Origin: Carettochelys insculpta
Taxonomy: Eukaryota; Chordata; Testudines; Carettochelyidae
DNA: 64,000 bases
Assembly: GCF_033958435.1 (NCBI RefSeq)
Contig: NC_134138.1
Location: 273,087,798-273,151,797, forward strand
Reading direction: 5' to 3'
How positions within the stretch are numbered: the first letter of the stretch is position 1; each line of letters opens with the position of its first letter. Below, in pieces: positions 1 through 10,598 of this stretch. Position numbers and translations under genes: made by a program. The notes under the pieces were generated by a model. That model was given only the letters and a program-made list of their open reading frames with translations, searched no databases and was not told where the DNA came from.

Positions 1-1279
1 GGGAAGCAGCTCAGTTCTTATGTTCTGTTACTACAGCTTGTATATTACTGGAGCTGATTATAATGTACTTCCGGGGTTAGGTGCCTGTATGTCTGGGGCA
101 ATTCTCTCTTTTTCTAAGTTAATAAACATGACCTGAAACTATAGGGAGCAAAGTGGGTCAGACAAGATGAGGGTAATGAACCACTGGCACCACTTGACTG
201 AGGGCTGAGGTCAATTCTGCATCCCTTAGATCATTTGAATGTGGAGAGGATAACTGTCGAAAAGGGAGGTGCTCTGGCTTGTGCACGAGTTGTTGGGGGA
301 GATGTAGGAATCCCTCGATTAAATTCTCCAGCCTGTGCTCTGCAAGAGACTAGATAAAATGTCACAATGTTTCCTTCTGGTCTTTATAACTCTGTAACAT
401 AAGAATTACTTGGAAGGTCATTAATGGTAAGCGATTTAAAAAAGGAAATTTTCTTACCCGACTGGTCTAAATTCACACCTGGGTTTCAAGTGTTCTCCTG
501 CATACCACATTTCCACAAGCCGCAGCATTTGGTGCCTCGGGCACTGCTGTGGGAATCTGAGAAATCTGAGTTCTAGTCCTGCCAACTGTTGTGTGAATTT
601 GCTCAAGTCAGTACCTCTCTTCCCCCAAGTGTAGGCACCCTAACTACCTTTACGGAGCACTTGATGAGCCTCAGGTGACAAGCAAAGCTAGGGATTATTA
701 AGATGGTCTCATACTTTGATGTAGTCTGAAAGCAGTGGCAACGTGCCAGTGTTACCTGTGTTCCCTGCTGTCCTAGCTTGCCAGCGTGTGTGTGGAGAAG
801 AAATGCCTGATGAGGTGGATTAGGAGCCTATTTGCAGTTCTCTGTGGCACCATTCCACATATCTATTTTTTGACACACTGCCCCATTCCCAGTCTGTGAC
901 ATACCACTGTCTACTGCAGGTTGTGACCGCTGTCATTCAACTTACTGAAACACTCTATTCCTTTCCCGTCGTCGGTCCCCCCCACGTAGCAGGACGTCGT
1001 GCATAGCTGTGCTCTATGGGTTTGACATCATCATACTTGAGATGTATGACACAAAGTCCCAAGCAGGCTGATGTCAGGCCCAAGATGGCTGCCATCCTGT
1101 CTCAGTTTACCATGTGCTCACAGAGTGTGATTTTCTGCCTGTGGCTTTTTAACAACGGCTCCTCCCCTCGCCCGAGGCAAAAGGAATGCCTTCTAACAAC
1201 CAGCTCTTTTCACTGCAGAACAGGTTCTTGGGAGATTAACCTCTTTTTTTCTCTCTCTCCTTTCTCTCCTCCCCATCAG
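1..1279 (+). other. VIPR1: VIPR1 intron (5' end outside window)
   Basis: Non-coding sequence upstream of the first visible exon, ending in a pyrimidine-rich tract and a CAG acceptor at 1277-1279. The earlier VIPR1 exons (signal peptide, hormone-binding ectodomain, TM1 to TM4) must lie to the left of the window. Apart from a MIR-like relic around 528-700 I recognise nothing else here. Confidence 0.75.
528..700 (+). repeat. MIR/CORE-SINE relic
   Basis: The stretch has the order typical of MIR: a 'gagttctagtcctgcc' like block, then 'ctgttgtgtgaatttgctcaagtca', then 'tacctctctt'. It is heavily diverged, as expected for an ancient amniote SINE. Assignment is by eye. Confidence 0.5.
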
Positions 1280-1371
1280 GCAAATTTCATCCTCTTCATC
1301 TGTATTATCCATATCCTCATCCAGAAGCTGCATTCTCCAGATGTCGGGCGAAATGAAACCAGCCAGTACTC
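1280..1371 (+). CDS. VIPR1: VIPR1 exon encoding TM5 and start of intracellular loop 3
   Basis: This 92-bp exon is bounded by CAG (1277-1279) and GTAAGT (1372-1377). It encodes about 30.7 codons beginning ANFILFICIIHILIQKL, the end of TM5 of a secretin-family GPCR, followed by a polar loop-3 segment ending NETSQYS. The wording closely matches vertebrate VPAC1, the Gs-coupled plasma-membrane receptor for VIP and PACAP. The exon ends in phase 2 (TC of a serine codon), and the next exon supplies the G. Length and phase agree with the conserved exon plan of class B receptors. VIPR2 and ADCYAP1R1 are paralogues that could be confused from this exon alone; the C-terminal exon decides for VIPR1. Confidence 0.93.
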
Positions 1372-2054
1372 GTAAGTCCTAGACTGTGTTTTCTCCTGAA
1401 CCATCAGACCCCTCAGGCAAGGCTGTTTGTTTAGCTAGAACCATCTTTTCTGTCTACATTTGACTGATCACAGTCAGAAATTATTTGACTAGATCAAAGG
1501 TGTCTGAAAGTAGGGGGTTGGGAGACATGTTAAAATAATCAAGTGTATTGCCATCAAACTGGAGGAGCCTTGCTCCTTGGAATAGCAATGAGCAGCTGAA
1601 CTCCAGGGTGATGCTTCACTGTAAGAAAAGCAGGTGCTTGATTTGTACATTTGCCTTTTGCTGGGTTCAGTTGCGAAGTTTCCTAAAGCCTCCCCAGGTG
1701 CAAACCTTCACATCTCCCCTGAAGTCTCTTTGCAGCTGATAGAGCTGCACCACTTCACATCAGCAGAGAATCTGGCCTGGCATCGTCACCCTTAGGGTAG
1801 CTACATCTAACCATGTCCATGGACTCCTCATCCACCATGAAGTCGTTGGGTTTGGTCAAGGCCCCAGGCTAAGGATGTGCAGCCCAGCAGTGGCCTGCTT
1901 CCCCTGTACCTGCTTAATTGGGATTTTGTTGAAGATCTTCGTGGGGGACTCATCAGCTCCTTGTTACTGTCTCCAAAGGCATAGTCTTATCTGGTGGCCC
2001 CGTGTACCAAGGAAACACAGCCATGAAAGCGGCACTGGGTAAAACAGTATAAGG

Positions 2055-2495
2055 CATGGTTTCCCACCCTGAGGGGTGTGCCCCCCGGGGGGGCATGAAG
2101 ACATTCCAGGGGGGTACAAGGCAACCCAAACTCCCACCCCATCCTAGTCATTCCCCACACCTGAAGAAAAACCCCACCTTTCCTTCTGGCTCTCAGCCCC
2201 TGCTATTTCACATGGGCGACCTGGCGCAGCCGCTATAAAAAGCAGGCAGTCAGCAAAGGCCCGCATGGAGCCAGCTGCCTCCTGCAAAGGTGAGCGAGTG
2301 TGGGTTGCGGGGGAGAAGGAGGATGGAGTTAGATGAGGGGTTGCTGGTACCTGGCTTTGGGAGAGCGGAGGGGCTCAGGCAGGCGTCTCACAGTCAGCTG
2401 GGGTGGTGGTCCGCAGTACAAAACAGGTGGGGGAGGATGAGGGTTTCTCACAAATCAGAAGGGGGGCATGATGCCGAAAAGTTTGGGAACCCCTG
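2055..2495. mobile_element. hAT-type non-autonomous DNA transposon
   Basis: The 441-bp element starts CATGGTTTCCCACCCT and ends with the inverse of CAGGGGTTCCCAAACT (12 of 16 positions shared), the usual hAT terminus. It is flanked by an 8-bp target duplication, GTATAAGG at 2047-2054 and GTGTAAGG at 2496-2503, with one mismatch. The interior is G-rich and encodes no transposase. It lies within a VIPR1 intron. Confidence 0.85.
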
Positions 2496-3021
2496 GTGTA
2501 AGGAATAGAGAGGTGAGCGCAGACCACAGTGGACGCTCTCCGTTGTGGTAAAAGATGGGGCTGTGTAATTTTCATGATCTAATGAAAAAATCAAATCTAT
2601 TCAATATAGTCATTGTCCACATAGTAGAAAGTAAGTCTGGGGCGGAAGTAACAGATAGGAAAGTTCAGCTGGTTCACCAGACAGCTGCAGAACGGCTTCT
2701 GTCCTCCAGCAGCCTCCAGATGCTGCTGTGTTATGGCACATTCTGGCTCCTCCCCGGAGGATGGAACTGAAGGAGAAGCCATGCATTCCACATCTAAGGA
2801 GCTGGGTGCTGCACCTTACGGTCAACATGAGCTACACTTTCAGTTGCACAAATAGGGAAGGGCAGTCTCAACCAGAGGGGCTATTGCTGTACATTCAAAA
2901 GACCAACCTAATATAGGACTTCAGTGCCGATGGCCTGTGACTGACTTCAGCAACGCTACTTCTGGGTAAGATTCTGTTATCAATTAGATCAGAAAACCTG
3001 GAATAAGTCTATTTTAACTGC

Positions 3022-3165
3022 CCACAGGCAGACACGAGCTTGGGACCTCTGGAGCATAGTGCGTAAGACCCTACACTTTGAGCTAAAAGCCCGCTGGCTC
3101 TCAGCTAAGGCTGTAGAGGACCCTCATTTTTTCTGTCTGAGTGCCATTAGATGGGACAGCAAACC
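3022..3165 (-). repeat. tRNA-derived SINE, copy 1
   Basis: Read on the minus strand it shows a tRNA-like head: an A-box-like TAGCTCAAAGTGTAGGG, a pseudo-anticodon region, and a degenerate B box near GGTCCCAAGCTCG. The same unit recurs at 8704-8862 and 16078-16215. The body downstream on the minus strand contains a shared block near 'cccatctaatggcactcag'. It is not a functional tRNA gene. Confidence 0.65.
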
Positions 3166-6100
3166 ACATTCAGTAGGTATGCCGGTTACGTATTGAGCTC
3201 CACAGAGTCACTCCAGCTTTAAAAGAATATAATGAAGACCAGACACAGATTAAATTTTTGCATCTTATCTTCTCCTGAGTCAGCATTTGGAACAGCCTTG
3301 ATCTTTATGGAGGGATTCCTAGAAAGATTTATATGGGGAAGAATTTCCAATGGGTCAGTTAGTTCAGCCCCTGTACAAGAAAAGAACAAGTTTCAGCATT
3401 CTTATTTTGCCCCTAATGTGAGTGTTTGCCCAAATCTTGAATATCGCATGATGGTGATTCCACTTGCTCCATTTGAGCAGATCTTTGCTGTTTAAAGGAA
3501 ATGGCATTTGTCCTTGCACTTCCCTGCTGCAGCTCACTAAAGCCTGTTTGTTCCTGTTTTGTCATCACTGACCAGTATACACAACTGACCTCTGGCTTCT
3601 CTGCTACATCCCTTTATGGATCTGTACTCAGGTGTCATGCCTCCTCCTCCGATTATGACATCCCTGTTGATGTGTCGGGCTCAAATCAGCATATGGAAAT
3701 ATGTTCTAGGACGAACTGTGTTATCCTAGGGCCAGACCCTTCCCTTTGTTGTGTAACTGGCTCCCGTTAATCTCAATGGAAGTTCTGTGTGCGTCAGTCC
3801 CAGTGTTCCAAGCATTGGATCTGGCCCTTTTAAAAACTTTCCCAGCGAATTAATGCTGGAAAAAGCTACCAGGAAGCCATTGCCGTAGCCACAGACAAAA
3901 ATATGGCATGAAGGGCAGTAATACAAGCTTCCCCACTTTGTATTGCCTAGAGAGCCTGCCTCCTAAGCAAGCCAAAACAGCCCCACATCTATCCCCTGCT
4001 CCCTACACTTCTCTCTGCAAGAGCTCCACCAGCCCAAGCTGCCCACTACAGGCAGAAGAGCCAAGGAGCCCACTGTTATATGGTATGTGGAAGGGGAACA
4101 CATGCAACTGTGCAGAACCCTGAGCTGGATGGCTGGATGGGCCCCTCATTAAGTGGGTAAGAGCCCAGGCCCAATGCTCATGTGGGCCTTTCTTTTTCAT
4201 TTGGACCTGAGAAAGCCAACAAGAGGAGAGCTGTTGTCCTGCCTGCTTTTGTTCAATTTTTTATTTACATGGTGAGAAATAGACTGAGACCCAAAGGACT
4301 GAAATTTGCCTAGCAGCCCAGGGGACTTAGGTGCCCAAATCCCATTAAACTGAACTGGGTACCTACTTCTCTAAGGTGTCTTTGAAAAGTCATCACACAT
4401 GGACCACCAAGTATCTATCACATGGTAATAGCTCAGTCACTACTGGTGGGGACTGGATTGGAACCTGCAGTATAACAGTGTCAACCTTGCATTAGCTAAG
4501 ATCATTCTTAATCCATCAAACCCTCCACTGCCCCTGGGCAGAATTCCACCCTGAGCTGCCAGATGCACAGGGGACCCTCTTCCTGAAAGTGTGCGGCACA
4601 CCCAGGGCACCCACCCAGCTCTGTACAGACAACACCTCAGGAGTACAAAGACAGTGGTTGTACTTGGCTTCTGCATGTGACTGTTGGCTCACTCCCCCTT
4701 GAGAAACCCATGAAACAGCTGGGCACAGAATGGCCTTCTCTGGTGCAAAGTGAAACTTTAAGGGTTAGCCAAGAATAGACTGGTCTTGCAGTCTTCTTGG
4801 TCTCAAAACTTTTATTATGTCCAGATGCCTATGCCATGCCCATCCTTTTGGGATGTCCAGGCACCTACTGACAGTACAAAAGTTCACATTTTGCATTTGT
4901 TGAGCAAGAGTCAGTTTTGCTTCATACCTGAATCATCCTTACACTTAATTACACAATCTTTCAAGTTCCAAGCTCGAGGCAGGTCCTTTTGACCAGTCTG
5001 GGTTGATAAAAGTGAGTGCCACTCCCATCCAACTTTCTGTATTTGTGCCTGCTTACGCTATGGCTGAATTTGGCCCTTTAGGGGACATCATGGAGTTGTG
5101 TCGGTGAAAGTGATGGTGAGATTTGGCTGTATGTATCCAAGAAGTCTCCTGCCAACTTCAGGGGTTTGGTCTGGATGACTCAGGAGATCTGTGGTTCATC
5201 AAACCTGTGTCTTTTTCCTGCCAAATCCGATATAAGAATTTATTTCAATTTAACCGAATCTGGGATTGCACCCTCCTCTCTGTCTCCCTCACTCCCAACC
5301 CAGCACTGTTTAGCGAAGAATAAGCTGTGGACACATTGACATGCTCTTTTGATGCTTGCCAGTTCCATCTGAGTCCACGTCTCAAAGCCTGAGTGGGCTG
5401 CTGTTTCATTCATTGGTGCGACAGTAGTGGAGTTGTGCCTTCATTTATTGTAAAAAGGTGAAGGGATACCTGGAAAAGGCCTTTGAAATTACAAGCAATC
5501 AAGCAGCATGGGCACAACAGTGTTTCAGGCAAAACAGAGGGGGAAAAACATGTTTTCTGCAACAAGAACTTTGTGCTAAATTTACTCCATTGACGTTCTG
5601 TTCTATATAAATTCTTACACCACCTCCGTTCATGAAGCACGCAACATGGCTAACATCTGGCATGCATGGGTCATGTTTTTTCTTCTTTGTCCCACCAGGG
5701 GTGAGGAGCAGGGAATTGCGTCTGCATGTAGTGTGGTGGTAAGGTGGGGGACATTAATGTACACACTGCCATGCTTGTGCCAGACAAGGCAAATGGAAGT
5801 GCTCATTGAATTGGAGTGGAAGGTGGTGGGGTTTATGATGGGCCTTAAAGCCTGGGGGAGTTCATTCTACAATGTGAGACTAGCCCTGAAGAAAGCTCTG
5901 TGGTCTACGTGTGGGAGGTTTACCCTTAAGGTCATAAGTGCTCTTTGGCCAGAGTTGTGAGCCACTGTCTTTATCACCAGACATTAGTCAGTTTTCTAGC
6001 AATCCTGAATCTAGGCCCCTGAGTGCCTGGAAGAGGAAGATTTAGACCTAGAACTTGATTTATTATTGTGTGGGATGCCAGCATAGGAAGCAAAGGACAG

Positions 6101-7491
6101 GTTACATTAGCACACTGTGCGGAGAAGAAACACTGCTGTGTTCTCTCCTGTCGGAGTTTCTCTACATCTGATGCCAATGTGTACTCCAACCAGAAGGTGA
6201 GAAAGGTTTGTATACCTAAGGCCACACCATCACCTCTCGGTATGAGGTAGAGTTTCCTAGCAACTGGAGATTGACATCAGTGGAATTACACCTCTTTGAG
6301 TTTTATGCTCCAGGGAGGTGGGGGACAAAGGCTGTACTGCTCCATCTTATGCCAGCTGCCAGGAGCCCTCCAGGAACCAATGCAGAGAGCAGAGGTCTGG
6401 CGTGATGTGTTCACGGCACCCTGCCTTGTTCAGTGGACAAGTGGCTGCCTTTTGTAACTGCAGCTTTTTCAGCTGCAGGTAGCTGTCTTTGCCAAGCCTG
6501 GAAATCATGATTGCATGGACCACTGTGACAAGTCAGGGGCACAGTCTTCCAGGCAGCAGCAGATGAAAGGGGTCAAGTTTTGCTGCTGTTATTCTTTGGC
6601 CAATCTAGGGTAGCAAAGAAGCCAAAATGAGCCAGTTGGGACTCAACCTAATCTGAGGGCATCTGCTCTGGTCATTTGAGAAGCTATAGTAGAGATGAGC
6701 TTTCAGAATGGTCTAGGTGGGGAATCTGCTCTAGCCCGTCTAAGCTGGGTGCTGACTTCAGCTTGGCATTAGGTCCTGATGGGAGCCTGTAGAAGCTGAC
6801 GTGTGTCTTGCCATTGAATAGACTTTGGACCCAGCCCTATGAATACTGGGGAATTTGGCTGGGCAGTCGCAATTTGATTCAATGGAGATGCAGAGATGGG
6901 TGTCATCTGTGTGGTGCAGACACGTCGACCCTCTCTGTCCTACAATGCAGCATCTACCGATGGGGCACAGAGGGAGGTGGGGAGGAAGAGTTTTGCAGGT
7001 GAGGCCGTGGGCAAGGGAGGGGCAGCTGCCCCTAACAGGCTTTGAGCGGACTGACTCGTGGCATTTCAGGGTATTTCTGTTCCCCACCTTAGCCTATGGG
7101 AGGTGGGACTGGAATCCTTAGAGATCAAACACTCCTGAAGTTCACTGAAGTTTCACATTTCATTTTATTTTAGTTGGTTGCATTTGATTTCTGTCTGTAA
7201 TAACACATCCGAAATTCTCTGCCTTTCCTCATTAGCCCTCTAACTACCCTGGTTGGGGCCATTAGGCTGTAATGCTGCTCACCCTTCTGCTCAGGAATAC
7301 ATGGGCTGTTTCTACTGCTCCGCACACATCAGTCTCTGCTAGACATGTGATTGCTCCTCTAGAACCTGTACTTTCCAGAGCAGACAGTGATGGGTTTCAT
7401 TCGGCTTGTGGCAATGAGAAAGAGTCTCTGGTGGGAGGGGAGAAAATACCTGCACCAGAGTTGATGGGCATAAAAATGTCACATGTCAGAG

Positions 7492-7640
7492 CAGTGGTTT
7501 TCAGCCCGTGGGCCGCTTTTGGCCCAATCAGTATGCAGTTGCAGCCGATTTGACTCCTAAGGGCCTGATCAGTAGTATGTATCTTACGTGGATGAAGCCC
7601 ACTTCCCAGCCCACAGTGGTAAAGAGGTTGAGGCTCACTG
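7492..7640. mobile_element. short hAT-type MITE
   Basis: A 149-bp element with termini CAGTGGTTTTCAGCC and the inverse of CAGTGAGCCTCAACC. Its flanks TGTCAGAG and CATTAGAG agree at 5 of 8 positions, compatible with an aged 8-bp hAT duplication. It has no coding capacity. Confidence 0.65.
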
Positions 7641-8077
7641 CATTAGAGCATTTCTGCATCTGAAGCTACGAGCTACCTGTGAGCCCCAGGAAGAGGGGAG
7701 GTCCCTCTCATTTACTGCTGAGCGCTACCAGCACATGCACTGCAATGGTTGATGTTAATAAGAGGAGGAGAGGGAACCACGTCTCTGAAAAACAGATCTT
7801 AGCTCAGGTGAACTGGTGTAGCTGTGTGGATGTCAGTGGAGGCTTCCTGATTTACACCTGAGGAGGACGTGGCTCCAAACGTCTGAAGCACAAAGGCTCC
7901 GCTCTTCAGACGTTCCTAATTTCTCCTGGTGGTATTCAATGAACCTGGGAGGATCTGGGTTTAATTCCCCTTCTTTTGCTACAACCATTTGCTGGTACTT
8001 TCAGAGCTTTCATGAGGGCTGAAAGTTCCCATTGTGGCCCCTTTTCCCTTTACAAATGGTATTTTTCTTTCTGACAG

Positions 8078-8207
8078 GAGACTGGCCAAGTCCACCCTGC
8101 TGTTGATCCCACTCTTCGGTGTCCACTACATCATATTCGCCTTCTTCCCTGACAACTACAAAACGGAAATAAAGATGGTCTTTGAGCTTGTGCTGGGCTC
8201 CTTCCAG
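8078..8207 (+). CDS. VIPR1: VIPR1 exon encoding TM6, extracellular loop 3, start of TM7
   Basis: This 130-bp exon follows CTGACAG at 8071-8077 and ends CAG|GTGTG. The first G completes the serine codon begun in the 92-bp exon. It encodes R-L-A-K-S-T at the base of TM6, TM6 itself ([18 protein letters not shown]), loop 3 (DNYKTEIK) and the beginning of TM7 ([11 protein letters not shown]). The PLFG kink motif in TM6 is a hallmark of class B receptors and takes part in G-protein activation. It ends in phase 0. The 130-bp length is the standard one for this exon in the family. No stop or frameshift is present. Confidence 0.95.
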
Positions 8208-8384
8208 GTGTGTCATCTCTGGGGCCTAGTACCAGGCCACCAAAAAGCGGGATGAGTCTTTCCGAGCTGCAGTGCCTCAAACAGGACCATGGGAATAAGG
8301 AAATGTGGGAACACAGTTTCACTAGTACATGCCCAGTTCTGCTCCCAATGGAGTCTGGAGGGCTGTGTTTAGCCTGTATCCCTA

Positions 8385-8655
8385 ACTCCAAATAATTTAC
8401 ACAATTTGCGTTGTGCAAGTTGCGTAAATTATTTTGAGTTACCTTATTTCAAACTTGGTGCCATCCAAACTGCACCAAAGGTTGAATTAAGTGCCTGTTT
8501 CAAGGTTTCCACTTCCCCTCTCATGATTAAGGGCAGCAGGATCGGAATACCATGCTCAAAATAGCTCTGTGGGGAGCCGTGGAGTTGCTATTTAGAGATA
8601 TAAATGTATCCCGAAATAGCAACCATAGTCTAAATAGAGCCTAGGGTTTTGCCAG
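8385..8655. mobile_element. putative MITE with AT-rich terminal hairpin
   Basis: It begins with an inverted repeat: AACTCCAAATAATTTAC near 8389 mirrors GTAAATTATTTTGAGTT near 8440 across a 23-nt loop. Further in are 'aaaatagc' and 'gaaatagcaac' blocks resembling other MITEs of this window. The borders are uncertain and no target duplication was identified. Confidence 0.4.
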
Positions 8656-8703
8656 TGACGTTACTGAAGGCATAGGTGCGCTTCTCCTGTGCATTTGTAA
8701 TGC

Positions 8704-8862
8704 CGAGTGGCAGAATTCAACCTGGGAACTCTGGAGACTAGAGCATGAGCTAAAAGTCAGCAGCTTGTCAGCTAAAGTCATGGAGCAGACTCCTTATGCT
8801 CGCTGTAAGTGCTCTTAGTGCCACTAGATGAGAGCGCTCACCACTCCAGGTGTGTGGGTTAC
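8704..8862 (-). repeat. tRNA-derived SINE, copy 2
   Basis: On the minus strand this has the head order of the copy at 3022-3165. The B-box-like block reads CAGGTTGAATTC, the A box lies near 'tagctgacaagc', and the body shares 'agtggcactaagagc'. Decayed, without a visible target duplication. Confidence 0.6.
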
Positions 8863-9051
8863 AGGCTGTCATACTGCCTTTTGCCTCCTGGCGTCCCAAT
8901 ATGTTTTACAAACAACCAGCTAAGTCCTACAGTCTGTATCCAGATGCCACACAGACAGCACTCTGTTAACTGCAACGGGAGGCAGAATTTCTGTTGCCAG
9001 CAGTAGGGCTTGTTGCATGACTTAAGCCAGAATGAGCCTGCAGGAGACAGT

Positions 9052-9762
9052 AGCTGTGTCTACACATGCACGCTACTTCGAAGTAGCGGCACCAACTTCG
9101 AAATAGCGCCCGTCGTGGCTACACGCGTCGGGCGCTATTTCGAAGTTAACTTCGACGTTAGGCGGCGAGACGTCGAAGTCGCTAACCTCATGAGGGGATC
9201 GGAATAGCGCCCTACTTCGACGTTCAACGTCGAAGTAGGGACCGTGTAGACGATCCGCGTCCCGCAACGTCGAAATTGCCGGGTCCTCCATGGCGGCCAT
9301 CAGCTGGGGGGTTGAGAGATGCTCTCTCTCCAGCCCCTGCAGGGCTCTATGGTCACCATGGGCAGCAGCCCTTAGCCCAGGGCTTCTGGCTGCTGCTGCG
9401 GCAGCTGGGGATCTATGCTGCAGGCACAGGGTCTGCAACCAGTTGTCAGCTCTGTGTATCTTGTGCTGTTTAGTGCAACTGTGTCTGGGAGGGGCCCTTT
9501 AAGGGAGCGGCTTGCTGTTGAGTCCGCCCTGTGACCCTGTCTGCAGCTGTGCCTGGCACCCTTATTTCAATGTGTGCTACTTTGGCGTGTAGACGTTCCC
9601 TCGCAGCGCCTATTTCGATGTGGTGCCGCGCAACGTCGAAGTTGAACATCGACGTTGCCAGCCCTGGAGGACGTGTAGACGTTATTCATCGAAATAGCCT
9701 ATTTCGATGTTGCTACATCGAAATAAGCTATTTTGATGTTGGCTTCACGTGTAGACGTAGCC
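9052..9762 (+). mobile_element. CpG-rich TIR element, 3-bp TSD family, copy 1
   Basis: A 711-bp element whose left end AGCTGTGTCTACACATGC and right end (inverse GGCTACGTCTACACGTG) form terminal inverted repeats. It is flanked by AGT (9049-9051 and 9763-9765). The interior is packed with TTCGAA and TCGAC motifs and repeats of GTGTAGACG. It holds a minus-strand open frame, 9073-9438, of low-complexity Ala/Arg-rich protein that recurs in the sister copies. No transposase domain is recognisable. It lies in the intron before the 42-bp VIPR1 exon, in the same orientation as the copies at 54511 and 59039. Confidence 0.88.
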
Positions 9763-9765
9763 AGT

Positions 9766-9960
9766 GTGGCCTGTCGGGTAAGGCACTAATCTGGGATTCA
9801 GCAGATCCAAGATGTAATCACTGTTCTGTGGAATGACCTTGGCCACATAACTGCCTTCCCTGTGCCTCAGTCTGTCCAGCTGTAAAATGGAAATAAAGAT
9901 ACAGCCTTCCTTTGAGGTATAATGCTGCTTTGAGATAGGGCTGAAAAATGCTAAGTGTTA
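9766..9960 (+). repeat. MIR/CORE-SINE relic
   Basis: Contains the MIR order 'ggaatgaccttggccacataactgccttccctgtgcctcag', 'tgtccagctgtaaaatgg' and 'gatagggctgaaaaatgctaag'. It starts immediately at the right border of the TIR element, which probably inserted into the MIR. Confidence 0.6.
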
Positions 9961-10556
9961 TTTCACCCATTGGATACCTACATACACACACAAATGCAAC
10001 CCACAGCAGCCTTCCACTCAACACAGGCCCTGGTTCTGCACAAATGATGCACTTCCTTCCATTGTACAATTGGTTTCAGCTAGTTTCTGCCTTGAGAACT
10101 GCATATGTGCTTTATCACATACTGTACTCCTTATGTCCTTTGGTCAGCAGTGAAATAGCTAGCAGTGCTGACATTTAAGTCATGATTGTGCAGCTGGTTG
10201 AGCACCTTACAGACACAGATGGGGCAGTTCAGGGCTATCATTGCAGGCTGCCTCTGCCTATAGACTTTGCCATCTGTTCGCATTTTCAGCGTTATCTCCA
10301 TGACACTCAGACCAGAGACTGACTTTTTCTTTCTAAGAAAGCCAAGACTTGAAAGAAAAAGCTGTCATGTCAAAAAAAGGCACACAGTCACCTGGGCATG
10401 ACACCGACCGATTCAAATTCTGCCCTGTAGTAAGGCAGCTAAAATCAAGCTTTCAGTGTGTTAGAAGTTTCCTGACAGTGGTTCCTGTGTCCAAGGATGT
10501 GGCTGCAGCTCTGTGCTGCTGTAGCCTAAGCGCCTGTTTTCTCTCCATATTCCCAG

Positions 10557-10598
10557 GGCTTCGTGGTGGCTGTCCTGTACTGTTTCCTCAATGGGGAG
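10557..10598 (+). CDS. VIPR1: VIPR1 42-bp exon encoding the end of TM7
   Basis: A 42-bp, phase 0/0 exon between CCCAG (10552-10556) and GTAAGA. It encodes GFVVAVLYCFLNGE, the cytoplasmic end of TM7, with the class B signature F-x-N-x-E that leads into helix 8. A 42-bp exon at this place is characteristic of the secretin receptor family. The reading frame is intact. Confidence 0.95.

Larger units (their letters stand above)
1372..8077 (+). other. VIPR1: VIPR1 intron (6.7 kb)
   Basis: Intron running from the GTAAGT donor to the CAG acceptor at 8075-8077. It contains a GC-rich hAT element (2055-2495), a tRNA-type SINE on the minus strand (3022-3165) and a short hAT element (7492-7640). The short open frames in it have no recognisable product. 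Elsewhere I see only diverged intronic sequence, including scraps of an ancient amniote repeat around 3770-3850 and 4290-4390. Confidence 0.8.
8208..10556 (+). other. VIPR1: VIPR1 intron (2.3 kb)
   Basis: Intron from GTGTGT to CCCAG at 10552-10556. It contains an AT-rich MITE-like hairpin (8385-8655), tRNA-type SINE copy 2, the first copy of the 3-bp-TSD TIR family (9052-9762) and a MIR relic abutting its right end. From about 9960 to 10556 nothing recognisable was seen. Confidence 0.8.
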
